From Fluviicola sp. (lineage in GTDB: Bacteria > Bacteroidota > Bacteroidia > Flavobacteriales_D > Crocinitomicaceae): a DNA stretch of 64,000 bases. Position numbers and translations under genes: made by a program. The stretch's first letter is position 1; each line of letters opens with the position of its first letter. The DNA lies in the NCBI GenBank assembly GCA_002734085.1, contig NVXV01000008.1:62001-126000 (forward strand), read 5' to 3'. The notes beneath the pieces are model-generated. The model saw nothing but the letters and a program-made list of their open reading frames with translations, searched no databases and was not told where the DNA came from. Shown piece after piece: positions 29,197-38,973 of the stretch.

Positions 29197-30768
29197 ATGG
29201 ACTTTAGTAAGAATCCCTTGTTAAATTCTACTCACGAATATAAACTCAGAACCATTTATAAAAGGTTTCCAGGCCTAAAAAAAGCTGATAAAACCGAAAT
29301 CCTTTCATTATATGATTTTTTTAACTCAACACCTCAGAAATATTTCTCTCAAGAAGTATTCAAGGTTTACTATGAGTTCATATCTGAAATGAAACCAGAA
29401 AGATTACAAATGTGTTTTAAAGAACATGTTCATTCTTTGGATATTGCTTTTAAATCATTATCAAGAATTAATAATGAAAATTTTCATGATACTTTTCATC
29501 CAAATGATGAAATTGATAGAATACGATTCATAGATAGATATATTCATCACAATTATCAACGTTTAATTGAAGGGGCTTATCACGCTTTTATTTATCCCAT
29601 TACATTTGATATATTGAAATCAAATGATAAGAAAACCGAGAATATGAATGTCTTTAACTGTAATCAAGTTTTAGAAAAGTCAGAAAAATTCAGCATAATT
29701 TCAAAGTTCTATGACCATGATGTTAGAAATGCTATTGCGCACAATGATATTGAATTTTTGGAAAAAGATATAAAATATCGAAATAGAAAAAAAGTTAAAG
29801 TTTTACATAGTCGGAGTACAATAAATTTATTTGACAAGTTGCTTGATACGTGCAATGCCATGGCTTTTGCGCTTAAAACTTTTGTACTCACTAATAATGA
29901 GTTTATTCAAGAGAATAATATACAAATTCCTAAGTGGATTATAGTTGAAGAGATAATTCCAAACTTAAATACTTATGAATGGAGAGTTGAAGATATTTTT
30001 GAATCAACTTTGCCAGATGGAAGGAATCAGTTAATAATTTATGGGAAGAATAGTTTACTAAGTTTTAATGAGGCACTATTTTATTCTTTTCAAACCACGA
30101 TATTAACTGAACGATTTCTTAGTGGTTATGATAGATACTACATTAGTTCTCAGAGTAAATATGCTCCTATATGCTTTGGAGGATTTAACGGTAAGATACT
30201 GAAGGAAAATAGAGAGAAAGGCAACTTAAATTACAAAGGGGTTATTGAAGATGTGCTTTTCTTTGTACCCAAATTTAAAACACCTCGCTTCTTCAGATTA
30301 TTGAGACGATTATATTTTACTTCTAAAACTGAATTTAAATACAAGTATTTATTTCGTAAAAAAAGTGAATATCAAGTAAGATGGACGGAAAGTCATCGTA
30401 ATGTAAATCATTCAGTCGTGAAGGCTGGGGTTGTTTTAACAAGTATTGACAAATTGCCTGAAGATATTATACGAGAAAATATAACTCAAATCGCTCGTAA
30501 GACTATTAAAAATGCTAGAAAAAACACTTCCTTGTTTAAAAGGCATAGGTATTTGACAGTTGGGTATTTAAGTATTTTCATATATCAAGAGGATAGGCGA
30601 CTTAGGGAAATTAAGAACTCAGGATTGATTGAGAACTTGATTTGTACTGTTGTGAAGAAAAAACTGAAGAGAATTAATTCTCCTGATATAATTGGAAGCA
30701 AAATTGAAACCATAGGAAATTACAGAATTGCCTGGAATAAGAATTCAACTGTTTTTGATAATGTTTAA
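29197..30768 (+). CDS. Large hypothetical with HEPN-like RNAIAH (RX4H) motif
   Basis: KFYDHDVRNAIAHNDIEF in a predominantly helical context. Confidence 0.55.
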   Translation: MDFSKNPLLNSTHEYKLRTIYKRFPGLKKADKTEILSLYDFFNSTPQKYFSQEVFKVYYEFISEMKPERLQMCFKEHVHSLDIAFKSLSRINNENFHDTFHPNDEIDRIRFIDRYIHHNYQRLIEGAYHAFIYPITFDILKSNDKKTENMNVFNCNQVLEKSEKFSIISKFYDHDVRNAIAHNDIEFLEKDIKYRNRKKVKVLHSRSTINLFDKLLDTCNAMAFALKTFVLTNNEFIQENNIQIPKWIIVEEIIPNLNTYEWRVEDIFESTLPDGRNQLIIYGKNSLLSFNEALFYSFQTTILTERFLSGYDRYYISSQSKYAPICFGGFNGKILKENREKGNLNYKGVIEDVLFFVPKFKTPRFFRLLRRLYFTSKTEFKYKYLFRKKSEYQVRWTESHRNVNHSVVKAGVVLTSIDKLPEDIIRENITQIARKTIKNARKNTSLFKRHRYLTVGYLSIFIYQEDRRLREIKNSGLIENLICTVVKKKLKRINSPDIIGSKIETIGNYRIAWNKNSTVFDNV

Positions 30769-30856
30769 TGAATGAATTTACAATAAAACCTCCAGAAAAC
30801 AAATCCCAGATGCTTATTCTTATTATACGAAAGCTCCTATTTTAATGTTGCAATTG

Positions 30857-30877
30857 AGACTTGCGTAATTAAGGCTT
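30857..30877 (-). repeat. Island-flanking motif copy 2 (inverted)
   Basis: AGACTTGCGTAATTAAGGCTT = reverse complement of 18855-18875 with one mismatch. Confidence 0.6.
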
Positions 30878-30934
30878 TTTTAAGGGCTTTTTTTATTTTA
30901 GAGAAATCTTATTTTTATTTATTGTGAACTGCTC

Positions 30935-31819
30935 ATGAAAAATTATTCCTATTTACTCTGGACATTACTTTTTTTAGTCCTTTTAGGATCGATTCCTTTA
31001 CTATTATACAATAGAGGAGTTGATGTAGCTAGAATTGTTGGTTTTATCGTCTTAATAGCTATTGTAGTAGCGTTATGGTATTGGAGATATGCAATACGCA
31101 AAAAGTCGCCCAGAAATGAGCGAATTAAGCTAGATGCAAACGATCTGTTTTGGCTTGAAAAAAATATTTCCTTCTATAAGAAACTATCTAAAAATGATCG
31201 CAAAATATTCTTGGATCGAATAGGTATATTTTTGGCGGATATTCAAATAACCGAGGTAGATAAAGAGGTAGCAGATAAAGAAACTTGTTTTTATGTGGCT
31301 TCAAGTGCAATTATCGCCTATTGGGGATTGCCGTATTGGAATTATGGAGAGCTTCAGGAAGTATTAGTATATCCTACAAACTTCAATATGGATAACACTT
31401 TAAATGAGCTTGGACGAGTAGGAGGTAAAGTACATCATGGAGGTCTAATGGATAAAACCATGATTCTTTCATTTCCTGAGTTGAAGAAGGGATTTCAAAT
31501 TAATAATGATAAAAAGAATGTAGGTGTACATGAATTTAGTCATCTCTTAGATAAATCAGATGGTTCTATTGATGGTATACCTCCTTTTATGGAAAAAGAA
31601 GATAGAAAAATTTGGTTAAACATAATGGAAAGGGAGATGAGTAAGATCAATAGTGATTCGTCTACTATTCCAGATTATGGTGGTGTGGACAAGACGGAGT
31701 TCTTTGCTGTTGTTTCTGAATATTATAAAGAATGCCCCAAACTCCTAAAAATTAAACATATAGAATTATATAATGTATTACACAGTTATTACAATCAACC
31801 AAAAATAAAAAAGGGTTAG
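30935..31819 (+). CDS. M90/MtfA-like zinc-dependent peptidase with N-terminal TMs
   Basis: NVGVHEFSHLLDKSDGSIDGIP and YGGVDKTEFFAVVSEYY. Confidence 0.85.
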   Translation: MKNYSYLLWTLLFLVLLGSIPLLLYNRGVDVARIVGFIVLIAIVVALWYWRYAIRKKSPRNERIKLDANDLFWLEKNISFYKKLSKNDRKIFLDRIGIFLADIQITEVDKEVADKETCFYVASSAIIAYWGLPYWNYGELQEVLVYPTNFNMDNTLNELGRVGGKVHHGGLMDKTMILSFPELKKGFQINNDKKNVGVHEFSHLLDKSDGSIDGIPPFMEKEDRKIWLNIMEREMSKINSDSSTIPDYGGVDKTEFFAVVSEYYKECPKLLKIKHIELYNVLHSYYNQPKIKKG

Positions 31820-31841
31820 CCAGTATCACTGACTAACCCTT
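31811..31841. terminator. Intrinsic terminator between convergent genes
   Basis: AAGGGTTAG..CTAACCCTT stem. Confidence 0.7.
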
Positions 31842-31865
31842 CGCGCTAAACTATACTACAAAAAA

Positions 31866-32063
31866 CTATTTTCTTGCTTTGCAACCGTAGTAACAGGCCT
31901 GAGGAGCAAGATCCTCATTAGGATTTGTGGTAGTATCTATTGACTTAGGTGTCGGCATATCTTTACTAGCATTCACATTAGTTAATTTTTCTTGAGGCTC
32001 CCTATCGGAACAGCTCATAGTAAAAATCAATAATATAGATGCTATTGTTACTTTCATATTCAT
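31866..32063 (-). CDS. Small lipoprotein
   Basis: VTIASILLIFTMSCSD lipobox. Confidence 0.5.
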   Translation of the reverse strand: MNMKVTIASILLIFTMSCSDREPQEKLTNVNASKDMPTPKSIDTTTNPNEDLAPQACYYGCKARK

Positions 32064-32308
32064 TATAAATATAACGTCTTAAAATCAAATAATTACGGTA
32101 AATCGCTGTATGTGGGCTATAGATGTGCGAATGGTAGCTTAAGATTATCGAACAAAAACATTTTGTTTAATAATGGATTAAAATCACAAAATTTTGATAA
32201 ATATTAAACAGGATTAAGTCGTTTTGATGAAGAGGTAAAATCAATGTGAGGAACAAAAGTGAATTGATATAGGTTGTTATATAACGCAGATTACCAATAA
32301 GGACAAAA

Positions 32309-32339
32309 AAAAGGCCGTTTACGAATAAACGACCTTTAG
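32309..32339. terminator. Intrinsic terminator
   Basis: AAAGGcCGTTTA-cgaa-TAAACGaCCTTT. Confidence 0.7.
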
Positions 32340-32367
32340 AAATAAGAATATTTTATTCTTACAATAA

Positions 32368-32739
32368 TTAGTTGTTAGAATTTCTCAATGCATCTTGAAA
32401 TTCTTGGCTATTAAATGCATCCTCTAATCCACTTGCAGCCGTTGAAAGGAATACAATTACAATTATCCAAATAATTGCGTAAAGCACTAGTCCAATGATA
32501 CCTGTTATCATACCTCCAGTAGCAGCACCTTTACCGCCTACACTTGGATCAGCTTTAATTTTCTTCTTAGCAACTACTGCTAAAATTATTGCCAATATAC
32601 CAGTAATAATCCCAAGTATACCACCTAATATCCAACCTAAAGCAATAGATACTATACCTAGTACAAGAGATGCTGTTGCCATACCATTACTTTTAGGTGC
32701 ACCTGTGTTCGCTGCTCCTACATTTTCTGTTTCACTCAT
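32368..32739 (-). CDS. DUF4190-type membrane protein
   Basis: NGMATASLVLGIVSIALGWI...GGMITGIIGLVLY. Confidence 0.75.
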   Translation of the reverse strand: MSETENVGAANTGAPKSNGMATASLVLGIVSIALGWILGGILGIITGILAIILAVVAKKKIKADPSVGGKGAATGGMITGIIGLVLYAIIWIIVIVFLSTAASGLEDAFNSQEFQDALRNSNN

Positions 32740-33065
32740 AGTTTTTAGTTTAAAATTAACGTCTCAAACATAAGTAAAATTATTTTAACAAATTTTCTAT
32801 TTTATAAAAAAAACATAAAAGTAGTATCAGTTTTTCTCTAGATCCCTTTGAAGACCTACTTGTAAACGTGAGACATAAGTTATTAACACTGTGTTGATAG
32901 TATCTAAAAAATTACTTTTATTATTGGTGATCAAGTGTTTTTCTATCTCTAGTAAGAACAAATTAACCTTCATATATTTAATAGCTCCACTTTTCAACTC
33001 ACTTCTCGAGTTGTTTTCGTTTAAAACGCATTTTATATTTGAAAAGAGAGAATCTAGAAGGTAAA

Positions 33066-36000
33066 TTATTGCTTTATTAGTTTAATGTTTTGTGTTTTGT
33101 TATTGACGGTAATTACCAAATTATAGTTTCCTGCACTAAGCTTGTACTTACTTAGATCTAGCTGTATGTTTTGTTCGTTTGCTTGCATTGTAAATATCAG
33201 CTTACTATTATTGTCATACAGACTTATTTCTGATGCTTGTGCCTGCTTAAGGTTTATCTCTAACACGTTTTGAAATGGATTTGGATAGGCTACAAATTTT
33301 GCAGATGCAAATTCATTAATGCCTGCTGTCATTACTACCCATTGTCCATCAGTTGGTACTTGAGTTAACAATCCCGCTCCGTTCTCTGCTCTTATTGAGA
33401 AATAATAATCTTGATTGAAAGGTACAGATAATCCTGTATGTGTAATAGAGGTATTCATAGCATTGTTCGTCCAAGATACGATATTGGAGTCTCCTGCCGT
33501 GGTGCCTATCGCATACCAATAAGCTACTACATCTGAGTGTGGGTCTGTTGTGCTTGTCCAATTTGCACTTAACTGCGTGTTCACGTTGGTAGTATCAATA
33601 TCTACTCCCGTACCATCATTGGTAGTAAATGTTAGTGGTGAAGTCCAATCTACATTTATTAGTTGATCCGCTACACTAGATATATTATTGACATTATCGT
33701 CAACTAAAGATTTTACTTTTCCGCTTGGTGTGCTTGGGTCAGGATTCTGGTAGCGAATATCAGATGTAGTTGTATTGCCTACTGTTACCGTTACCGACGG
33801 ATATCTAGAACGATATACCTTTAACGCCGCGACAGACATATTAGCATTTCCACTACGGAAAGAAATATAATCTCCAGTAGATATTGGTGATGAATCGTTC
33901 CATGATGTGATGAAGGCATCGTCTCTGTATATTATCATGTCCCCAGATATTCTGTCATAAATTACTTTATAATCATATTGTTGTCCCGCTACAGTAGTTA
34001 GTGGTATATCTATTACTGGTGGACCAAATACGTCATTTACTACTTTATAGATTTGTAGTTTAGCATCATCCACTCTAAACCAAACAAAATAAGAGTTTCC
34101 TCTATTGGTAAGGCTATCGTCATCTGCAAAGAAATGAAACCCTGCTCTCCTGTTTCCTCCTGAACCATCTATCTTCGCTTGAAAATGGTATAAATACCTG
34201 TTCGATAAACTTTGGTTTAAGTAAGCGGAAATATTAGTGTTTGATTCGGTTTCATCGGATTGGTACAATTCTCCGTTATTAATACTCCATGAGCCAACAA
34301 CCTCAGCCCATTCTGGATGGATGTTAGAATTAAAATTATCTGCAAAAAATCCATTGTTGGCATTAGCTCTCCACTCAGTGCCATCAAAATCTATTACTTG
34401 GTAGTAGCTTTTTTGTATACCACTTCCACCGGTATTATCTGCATCAGTAAAGCTAGCGGTAAAGTCGCTCGTTACCCAACCAGTAGGCGCAGATACGGAG
34501 GTGGTTGGAGACGTGATATCAGGAGAAACAGCGTTCCAGCTGATACTGTATCCTGGTTCTGATGTAGCACAATCTGAACGAAATTCTATTAATACTGCGC
34601 TTCCATTAATTGTAAAAGTTGATGGAATTGATGTTCCCGTATATTCACCGATTTTTGGCGAAAACACACTATTACCGTCATATATATAAAGATAATCCCA
34701 AGTATCCTCAACATCAAACTGATTCACAGTAAGGTTGATCTGGTTAGTGCCTGTTGGTTCAATTAAATAAAGTGTGCGTTCATCATCAGTATAATTTCCA
34801 GAAGCTCCCCCCAAATCAGTTACAGTTCCCGAAGATGCTGTATAGTTTGTTACTGTAGTTGCGTTGTTAATGTGTTTGTAATAATAATCCCAGTCCCAAT
34901 TTTGACCTGGATCTGTATGTGATTGATTAGGGTAGTGTTGATGTCCTTTAATACTCACACAACCCCCAGGTATACCTGCACTATTGTATTGTGTAAATCT
35001 AGACCAAGGAAAATAAGCTGTTCTTAATGGACTGATACCATAACCACTTTGAGTAATATCCTTAGCTAAAGCAGCTGAAGATTGATACATGGCAGCCGTG
35101 TACCAAGTGGAATCATTGACCCAGCCTTCATGTTCAAAACCAATAGTGTAAGGATTCTCTGAACCAACATGCCACGCTTTGTTAGACTCTAAAACGACTT
35201 GCGTAATTTGTCCGTCAGAAGAACGTAAGACATAATGGTAAGAAACATTTGATGAGCAGTTGTTTGCCCAAGAAATAGCACCTGCGTAGGTACCCTGAAT
35301 TGTGTGAACTGTAATGGCAGAAACAGGTGTTCCACTTCTCGAACTAAAATTACAAGAGGTTAAGTTAGTTAAAGCTGGAGGATAATCTGGTGATTTGTTT
35401 CCTATGTTCGACACTTGATAAGCGTTACCGTTAGCATCAGTTACATTTTCATCAGTGATTTTTATGTACTTAGCACTTAAAATTTTCAAGTTTTCTTTAC
35501 CAAAGATATTAACCATTTGAAAAGTATGTTGAGGAAAATTATACTTTGTTTGTGCAGTTTTATCATTTAAAAAATTATACACTGAGTATAAATGTGAATT
35601 TAATGCAAAGTCTTGCTGCAAACCATCATAAGGTAATTCACTTAAAGTAGATAAAATGGAAACGTGATTTTCAATATTGTTTTTATTTCCGTCTAGTTGT
35701 TGTAATAAGTAATTATAAGCTGAGGCGAATGCTAGAATATTTTGTTGTGGACTAGTTTCTATTTGGTGAACACTAATACCAGAAAGTTCAGCGATATAAT
35801 TCAAATTATTCTTAAAATAACCTTCTCCATCAAGTGTCAACCCCATAACACCATAGACTAGAGGTAGACCAGCACAACCCTGATGTTCATTTTCTATATG
35901 ACGAAAACGAGTCATTGTAAACGAAACTGCTTCTAACATTCCCTTTGGTACATCTGGGTATTGTTGATAGGCAACATCAAATAAATTTTGATGTGGATTC

Positions 36001-36077
36001 GTTGGGAGATTTTGCTGTTGAGCAAATGAAAAGCCAAAAAGGCTAAAGCTTAAAACAAGTAATAGTAGTTTGTTCAT
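33066..36077 (-). CDS. Secreted N-acetylmuramoyl-L-alanine amidase (Amidase_2) with CUB domain and T9SS sorting tail
   Basis: SAITVHTIQGTYAGAISWANN...GFEHEG; CUB-like segment; C-terminal AYPNPFQNVLEI...NIKLIKQ. Confidence 0.85.
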   Translation of the reverse strand: MNKLLLLVLSFSLFGFSFAQQQNLPTNPHQNLFDVAYQQYPDVPKGMLEAVSFTMTRFRHIENEHQGCAGLPLVYGVMGLTLDGEGYFKNNLNYIAELSGISVHQIETSPQQNILAFASAYNYLLQQLDGNKNNIENHVSILSTLSELPYDGLQQDFALNSHLYSVYNFLNDKTAQTKYNFPQHTFQMVNIFGKENLKILSAKYIKITDENVTDANGNAYQVSNIGNKSPDYPPALTNLTSCNFSSRSGTPVSAITVHTIQGTYAGAISWANNCSSNVSYHYVLRSSDGQITQVVLESNKAWHVGSENPYTIGFEHEGWVNDSTWYTAAMYQSSAALAKDITQSGYGISPLRTAYFPWSRFTQYNSAGIPGGCVSIKGHQHYPNQSHTDPGQNWDWDYYYKHINNATTVTNYTASSGTVTDLGGASGNYTDDERTLYLIEPTGTNQINLTVNQFDVEDTWDYLYIYDGNSVFSPKIGEYTGTSIPSTFTINGSAVLIEFRSDCATSEPGYSISWNAVSPDITSPTTSVSAPTGWVTSDFTASFTDADNTGGSGIQKSYYQVIDFDGTEWRANANNGFFADNFNSNIHPEWAEVVGSWSINNGELYQSDETESNTNISAYLNQSLSNRYLYHFQAKIDGSGGNRRAGFHFFADDDSLTNRGNSYFVWFRVDDAKLQIYKVVNDVFGPPVIDIPLTTVAGQQYDYKVIYDRISGDMIIYRDDAFITSWNDSSPISTGDYISFRSGNANMSVAALKVYRSRYPSVTVTVGNTTTSDIRYQNPDPSTPSGKVKSLVDDNVNNISSVADQLINVDWTSPLTFTTNDGTGVDIDTTNVNTQLSANWTSTTDPHSDVVAYWYAIGTTAGDSNIVSWTNNAMNTSITHTGLSVPFNQDYYFSIRAENGAGLLTQVPTDGQWVVMTAGINEFASAKFVAYPNPFQNVLEINLKQAQASEISLYDNNSKLIFTMQANEQNIQLDLSKYKLSAGNYNLVITVNNKTQNIKLIKQ

Positions 36078-36335
36078 GATTTAAAATATTTGAGTATCAA
36101 GGGTAAATATAACTAAAAGTAATAATGCTATCAAAATATAATTTAGGATTACCTATAACTATCAGTGAGATTACAAATCCAAACGAAGAAAAGTCCTTTT
36201 GGTGTGCTCTATGTTATAGACGAAGTTATAAATGAAGGAAAGTCCATCATATGTCAATTATCACTTAACTATATTATACAAAAAGAGGCAATATAAACTG
36301 ATATATTACCTCTATTAAACAATCTTTATGATTTT

Positions 36336-36770
36336 TTAGTCGTTAATTTCTATTTGTTCAATAGCGTCATCCACACGGATTTTATCAATTATATCAACAC
36401 CTTCTATCACTTTTCCAAAACATGTGTGATTACCGTCTAAATGTGCCGTATTGGTTCTACCATGACAAATAAAGAATTGAGAACCCCCTGTGTTTCTCCC
36501 TGCGTGTGCCATGGATAAAACACCTCTGTCGTGATATTGATTGTCCCCATCTAGTTCACAATCTATTTTATACCCAGGGCCACCAGTTCCATTTCCTTTC
36601 GGACATCCACCTTGAACAACAAAATCTGGTAGGACTCTATGGAATGTTAAACCATCGTAAAACCCGTCTTTCGCTAACTTCACGAAATTAGCCACAGTGT
36701 TTGGAGCATCTTTCTCGTAAAATTCTACTTTCATTTCACCGTGATTTGTCTTTATAATTGCGTTCATCAT
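36336..36770 (-). CDS. Cyclophilin-type peptidyl-prolyl isomerase
   Basis: [33 protein letters not shown]. Confidence 0.95.
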   Translation of the reverse strand: MMNAIIKTNHGEMKVEFYEKDAPNTVANFVKLAKDGFYDGLTFHRVLPDFVVQGGCPKGNGTGGPGYKIDCELDGDNQYHDRGVLSMAHAGRNTGGSQFFICHGRTNTAHLDGNHTCFGKVIEGVDIIDKIRVDDAIEQIEIND

Positions 36771-36914
36771 CTATTTTTTTTGACGCGAATTTAATCATTT
36801 AAAAACGGTTAAAAAAATAAGATTGAAACAAATATTTAAGATGCAAATAGGATACTTGATTGATTTAATATAAAATGTATAGGTTATGGCTGAAGAAATA
36901 GATTTGGAATAATA

Positions 36915-37352
36915 CTATTGAACAATCTCCTCTTGAATACCTGATTTACTAAGTTTTATTTGTTCGCCAGAATCACTAACAAGAACTATAGTGATATCTA
37001 TGGTTGAACCTAGTTCAGATAAACCCATTCTAGCGTTGTTTCTGTAAACCTTATCACCTTTAGCTTCAAACTCATTTTTGTCGAACTTCAGAATCTCAAC
37101 TTGTAGGTCATCTGAAGAAGCTGTTAGCGACGTTGCTTTCCAGTTTTCTTCAAAAGATCCACTTTCAGGAAGTATCATAAAAGAAATATACTTTGAGGAA
37201 CTGTTGTCCGTTTGTGGCATTTGATTGTTTATGAAATTCACTTCTAGCTTCATCTTGTCCGCAAGTTCTGTATTGAATTTATTCTTAACATTAGAACAGG
37301 AGAGGAGTACGGCAAGAACAATACTCAAAGAAAGGATAGAATGTAGTTTCAT
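36915..37352 (-). CDS. Hypothetical lipoprotein
   Basis: LAVLLSCSN lipobox. Confidence 0.5.
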   Translation of the reverse strand: MKLHSILSLSIVLAVLLSCSNVKNKFNTELADKMKLEVNFINNQMPQTDNSSSKYISFMILPESGSFEENWKATSLTASSDDLQVEILKFDKNEFEAKGDKVYRNNARMGLSELGSTIDITIVLVSDSGEQIKLSKSGIQEEIVQ

Positions 37353-37825
37353 TATTTCACTTTAACAGATATTTCCATATCAAATATAGCAACAATTTCA
37401 TTCTTCGTATTCTTTGCCTCTACTTTTACCCACTGATTAACACGTTCTTTAGTTCTCATTGCTTCTTGAAATGCTTTCTCCACAATAGCTCCATCTTTAG
37501 ATTCAAAAGTGACGTGTGTCATTGCACGCATTAAAAACTCAGCTTTTACGGCTTTAAAAGCGAAAGATACTTTTACACCAGAGTTTTCTGCAAAGTAATA
37601 AGCGTGAAGTCCTGCTGCAACATCAGCACCAACCGCCAAGCTTCCAAAATACATTGATTTTAAATGATTTTTTGTTCTGCGTCGAAGTTTGACTCTCACT
37701 TTGCAGGACTTTTCATCTAAATGCATCAACTTCGGTCTAACATAAGCTATCAAAGGTATTTTTATAACACCCATCAACCAAAGTAGTCGACGCATTTTTG
37801 ACAACGAAATATTATTTTGACTCAT
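37352..37825 (-). CDS. DUF4442 hot-dog/thioesterase-like protein
   Basis: MYFGSLAVGADVAAGLHAYYFA pattern. Confidence 0.7.
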   Translation of the reverse strand: MSQNNISLSKMRRLLWLMGVIKIPLIAYVRPKLMHLDEKSCKVRVKLRRRTKNHLKSMYFGSLAVGADVAAGLHAYYFAENSGVKVSFAFKAVKAEFLMRAMTHVTFESKDGAIVEKAFQEAMRTKERVNQWVKVEAKNTKNEIVAIFDMEISVKVK

Positions 37826-38789
37826 CGTATTCTTTTACAAGTTGATCTATTATTCCTTTAATAGGTTTTATTTCTTTAACATCTTCTATGCTTGGTCCTG
37901 CACACCACAATGTTTTGTAAGTAGCTCCAAAAGCCGCTTTCTTGAGAGATTTCATTCCTTTCATGAAAGTCAGCGCCTTCATCCACTTTTTAAGCTTTTT
38001 GTTTTTATTTAGTAACCGCTCTAACCAATTTTGTTTTGTACCAATTTTCTCCACATAAGGTGTTTTGATAACTGTACAAGGTGTACCTGAAAGTTTTGTT
38101 GTCATCACAATGTCGTCTTTCCCGTAATCAATTATGGCCTGCTTGTATTCATCAGTTACACCAGCTTCTGTTGAAGCGATAAATATTGAGCCCATCGATA
38201 GTCCATCCGCTCCTGCTTCCAAGACTTTTCTCATATCTCTACCGTTTCCAACTCCACCTGCTGAAATAACGGGTATGTTGCAAGCTTTTTTAAGTTCTGG
38301 AACAAGCTTTTCAAAAGGGTAGGGACCAGCATGACCGCCAGCTTGACTATTCACTGCGATAACTGCATCTGCACCGAGTGCTTCTACTTTTTTTGCGTAT
38401 TCCAGGTTGACGACATCACAAAAAACTTTTATTCCGTTTTTCTTAGCTTCACGAATTGTTTCTTCTGGAGATCCAAGGCTTGTGATAATATAGTCCACTT
38501 TTTCTTCGCAAATCAATTGAAGCTGTTCTTTGTATAAAAAATTACTCTTGTTAACGATTAGATTAATTCCTAAGGGACCACTTGCTTCTTTTTTCACTTG
38601 TCGAATAGCCTGTCTAAGTTCTTCGATTGTTCTATAGTTCAACGCAGGAACAGCTGCAGTTGCACCAGCCCTAATGGATGCTACTAGCATTTCAACATTT
38701 GATACTAAAAACATTGGTGCCACGATAATCGGATATCTAATTCCGAGCATTTGACTTAATGGTGCGTCTATTTTCTCCGATATTGCCAT
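37812..38789 (-). CDS. Nitronate monooxygenase family
   Basis: RYPIIVAPMFLVSN, NSQAGGHAGPYP, ISAGGVGNGRDMRKVLEAGADGLSMGSIFIAS. Confidence 0.9.
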   Translation of the reverse strand: MAISEKIDAPLSQMLGIRYPIIVAPMFLVSNVEMLVASIRAGATAAVPALNYRTIEELRQAIRQVKKEASGPLGINLIVNKSNFLYKEQLQLICEEKVDYIITSLGSPEETIREAKKNGIKVFCDVVNLEYAKKVEALGADAVIAVNSQAGGHAGPYPFEKLVPELKKACNIPVISAGGVGNGRDMRKVLEAGADGLSMGSIFIASTEAGVTDEYKQAIIDYGKDDIVMTTKLSGTPCTVIKTPYVEKIGTKQNWLERLLNKNKKLKKWMKALTFMKGMKSLKKAAFGATYKTLWCAGPSIEDVKEIKPIKGIIDQLVKEYDESK

Positions 38790-38973
38790 GCTGCTAAATT
38801 AATATTTTTTATGCATACACAATAAATTTATTGTAATGAATTGATATTTTGTTCGTTCTCTTTCAGCATTCTTCTTTTTGTTTTGCGTAAAGCCGAGAAT
38901 TATGCTTAATTATAATTTTAGAAGCCTTGTATTTAGTAACTTTGTTACCCAGTCAACTAATGATTGAAAAACT

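Noticed and set aside
35200-35220. GACTTGCGTAATT match to the island-flanking motif
   Set aside because: Falls inside the amidase coding sequence and matches only 13 nt; treated as chance.
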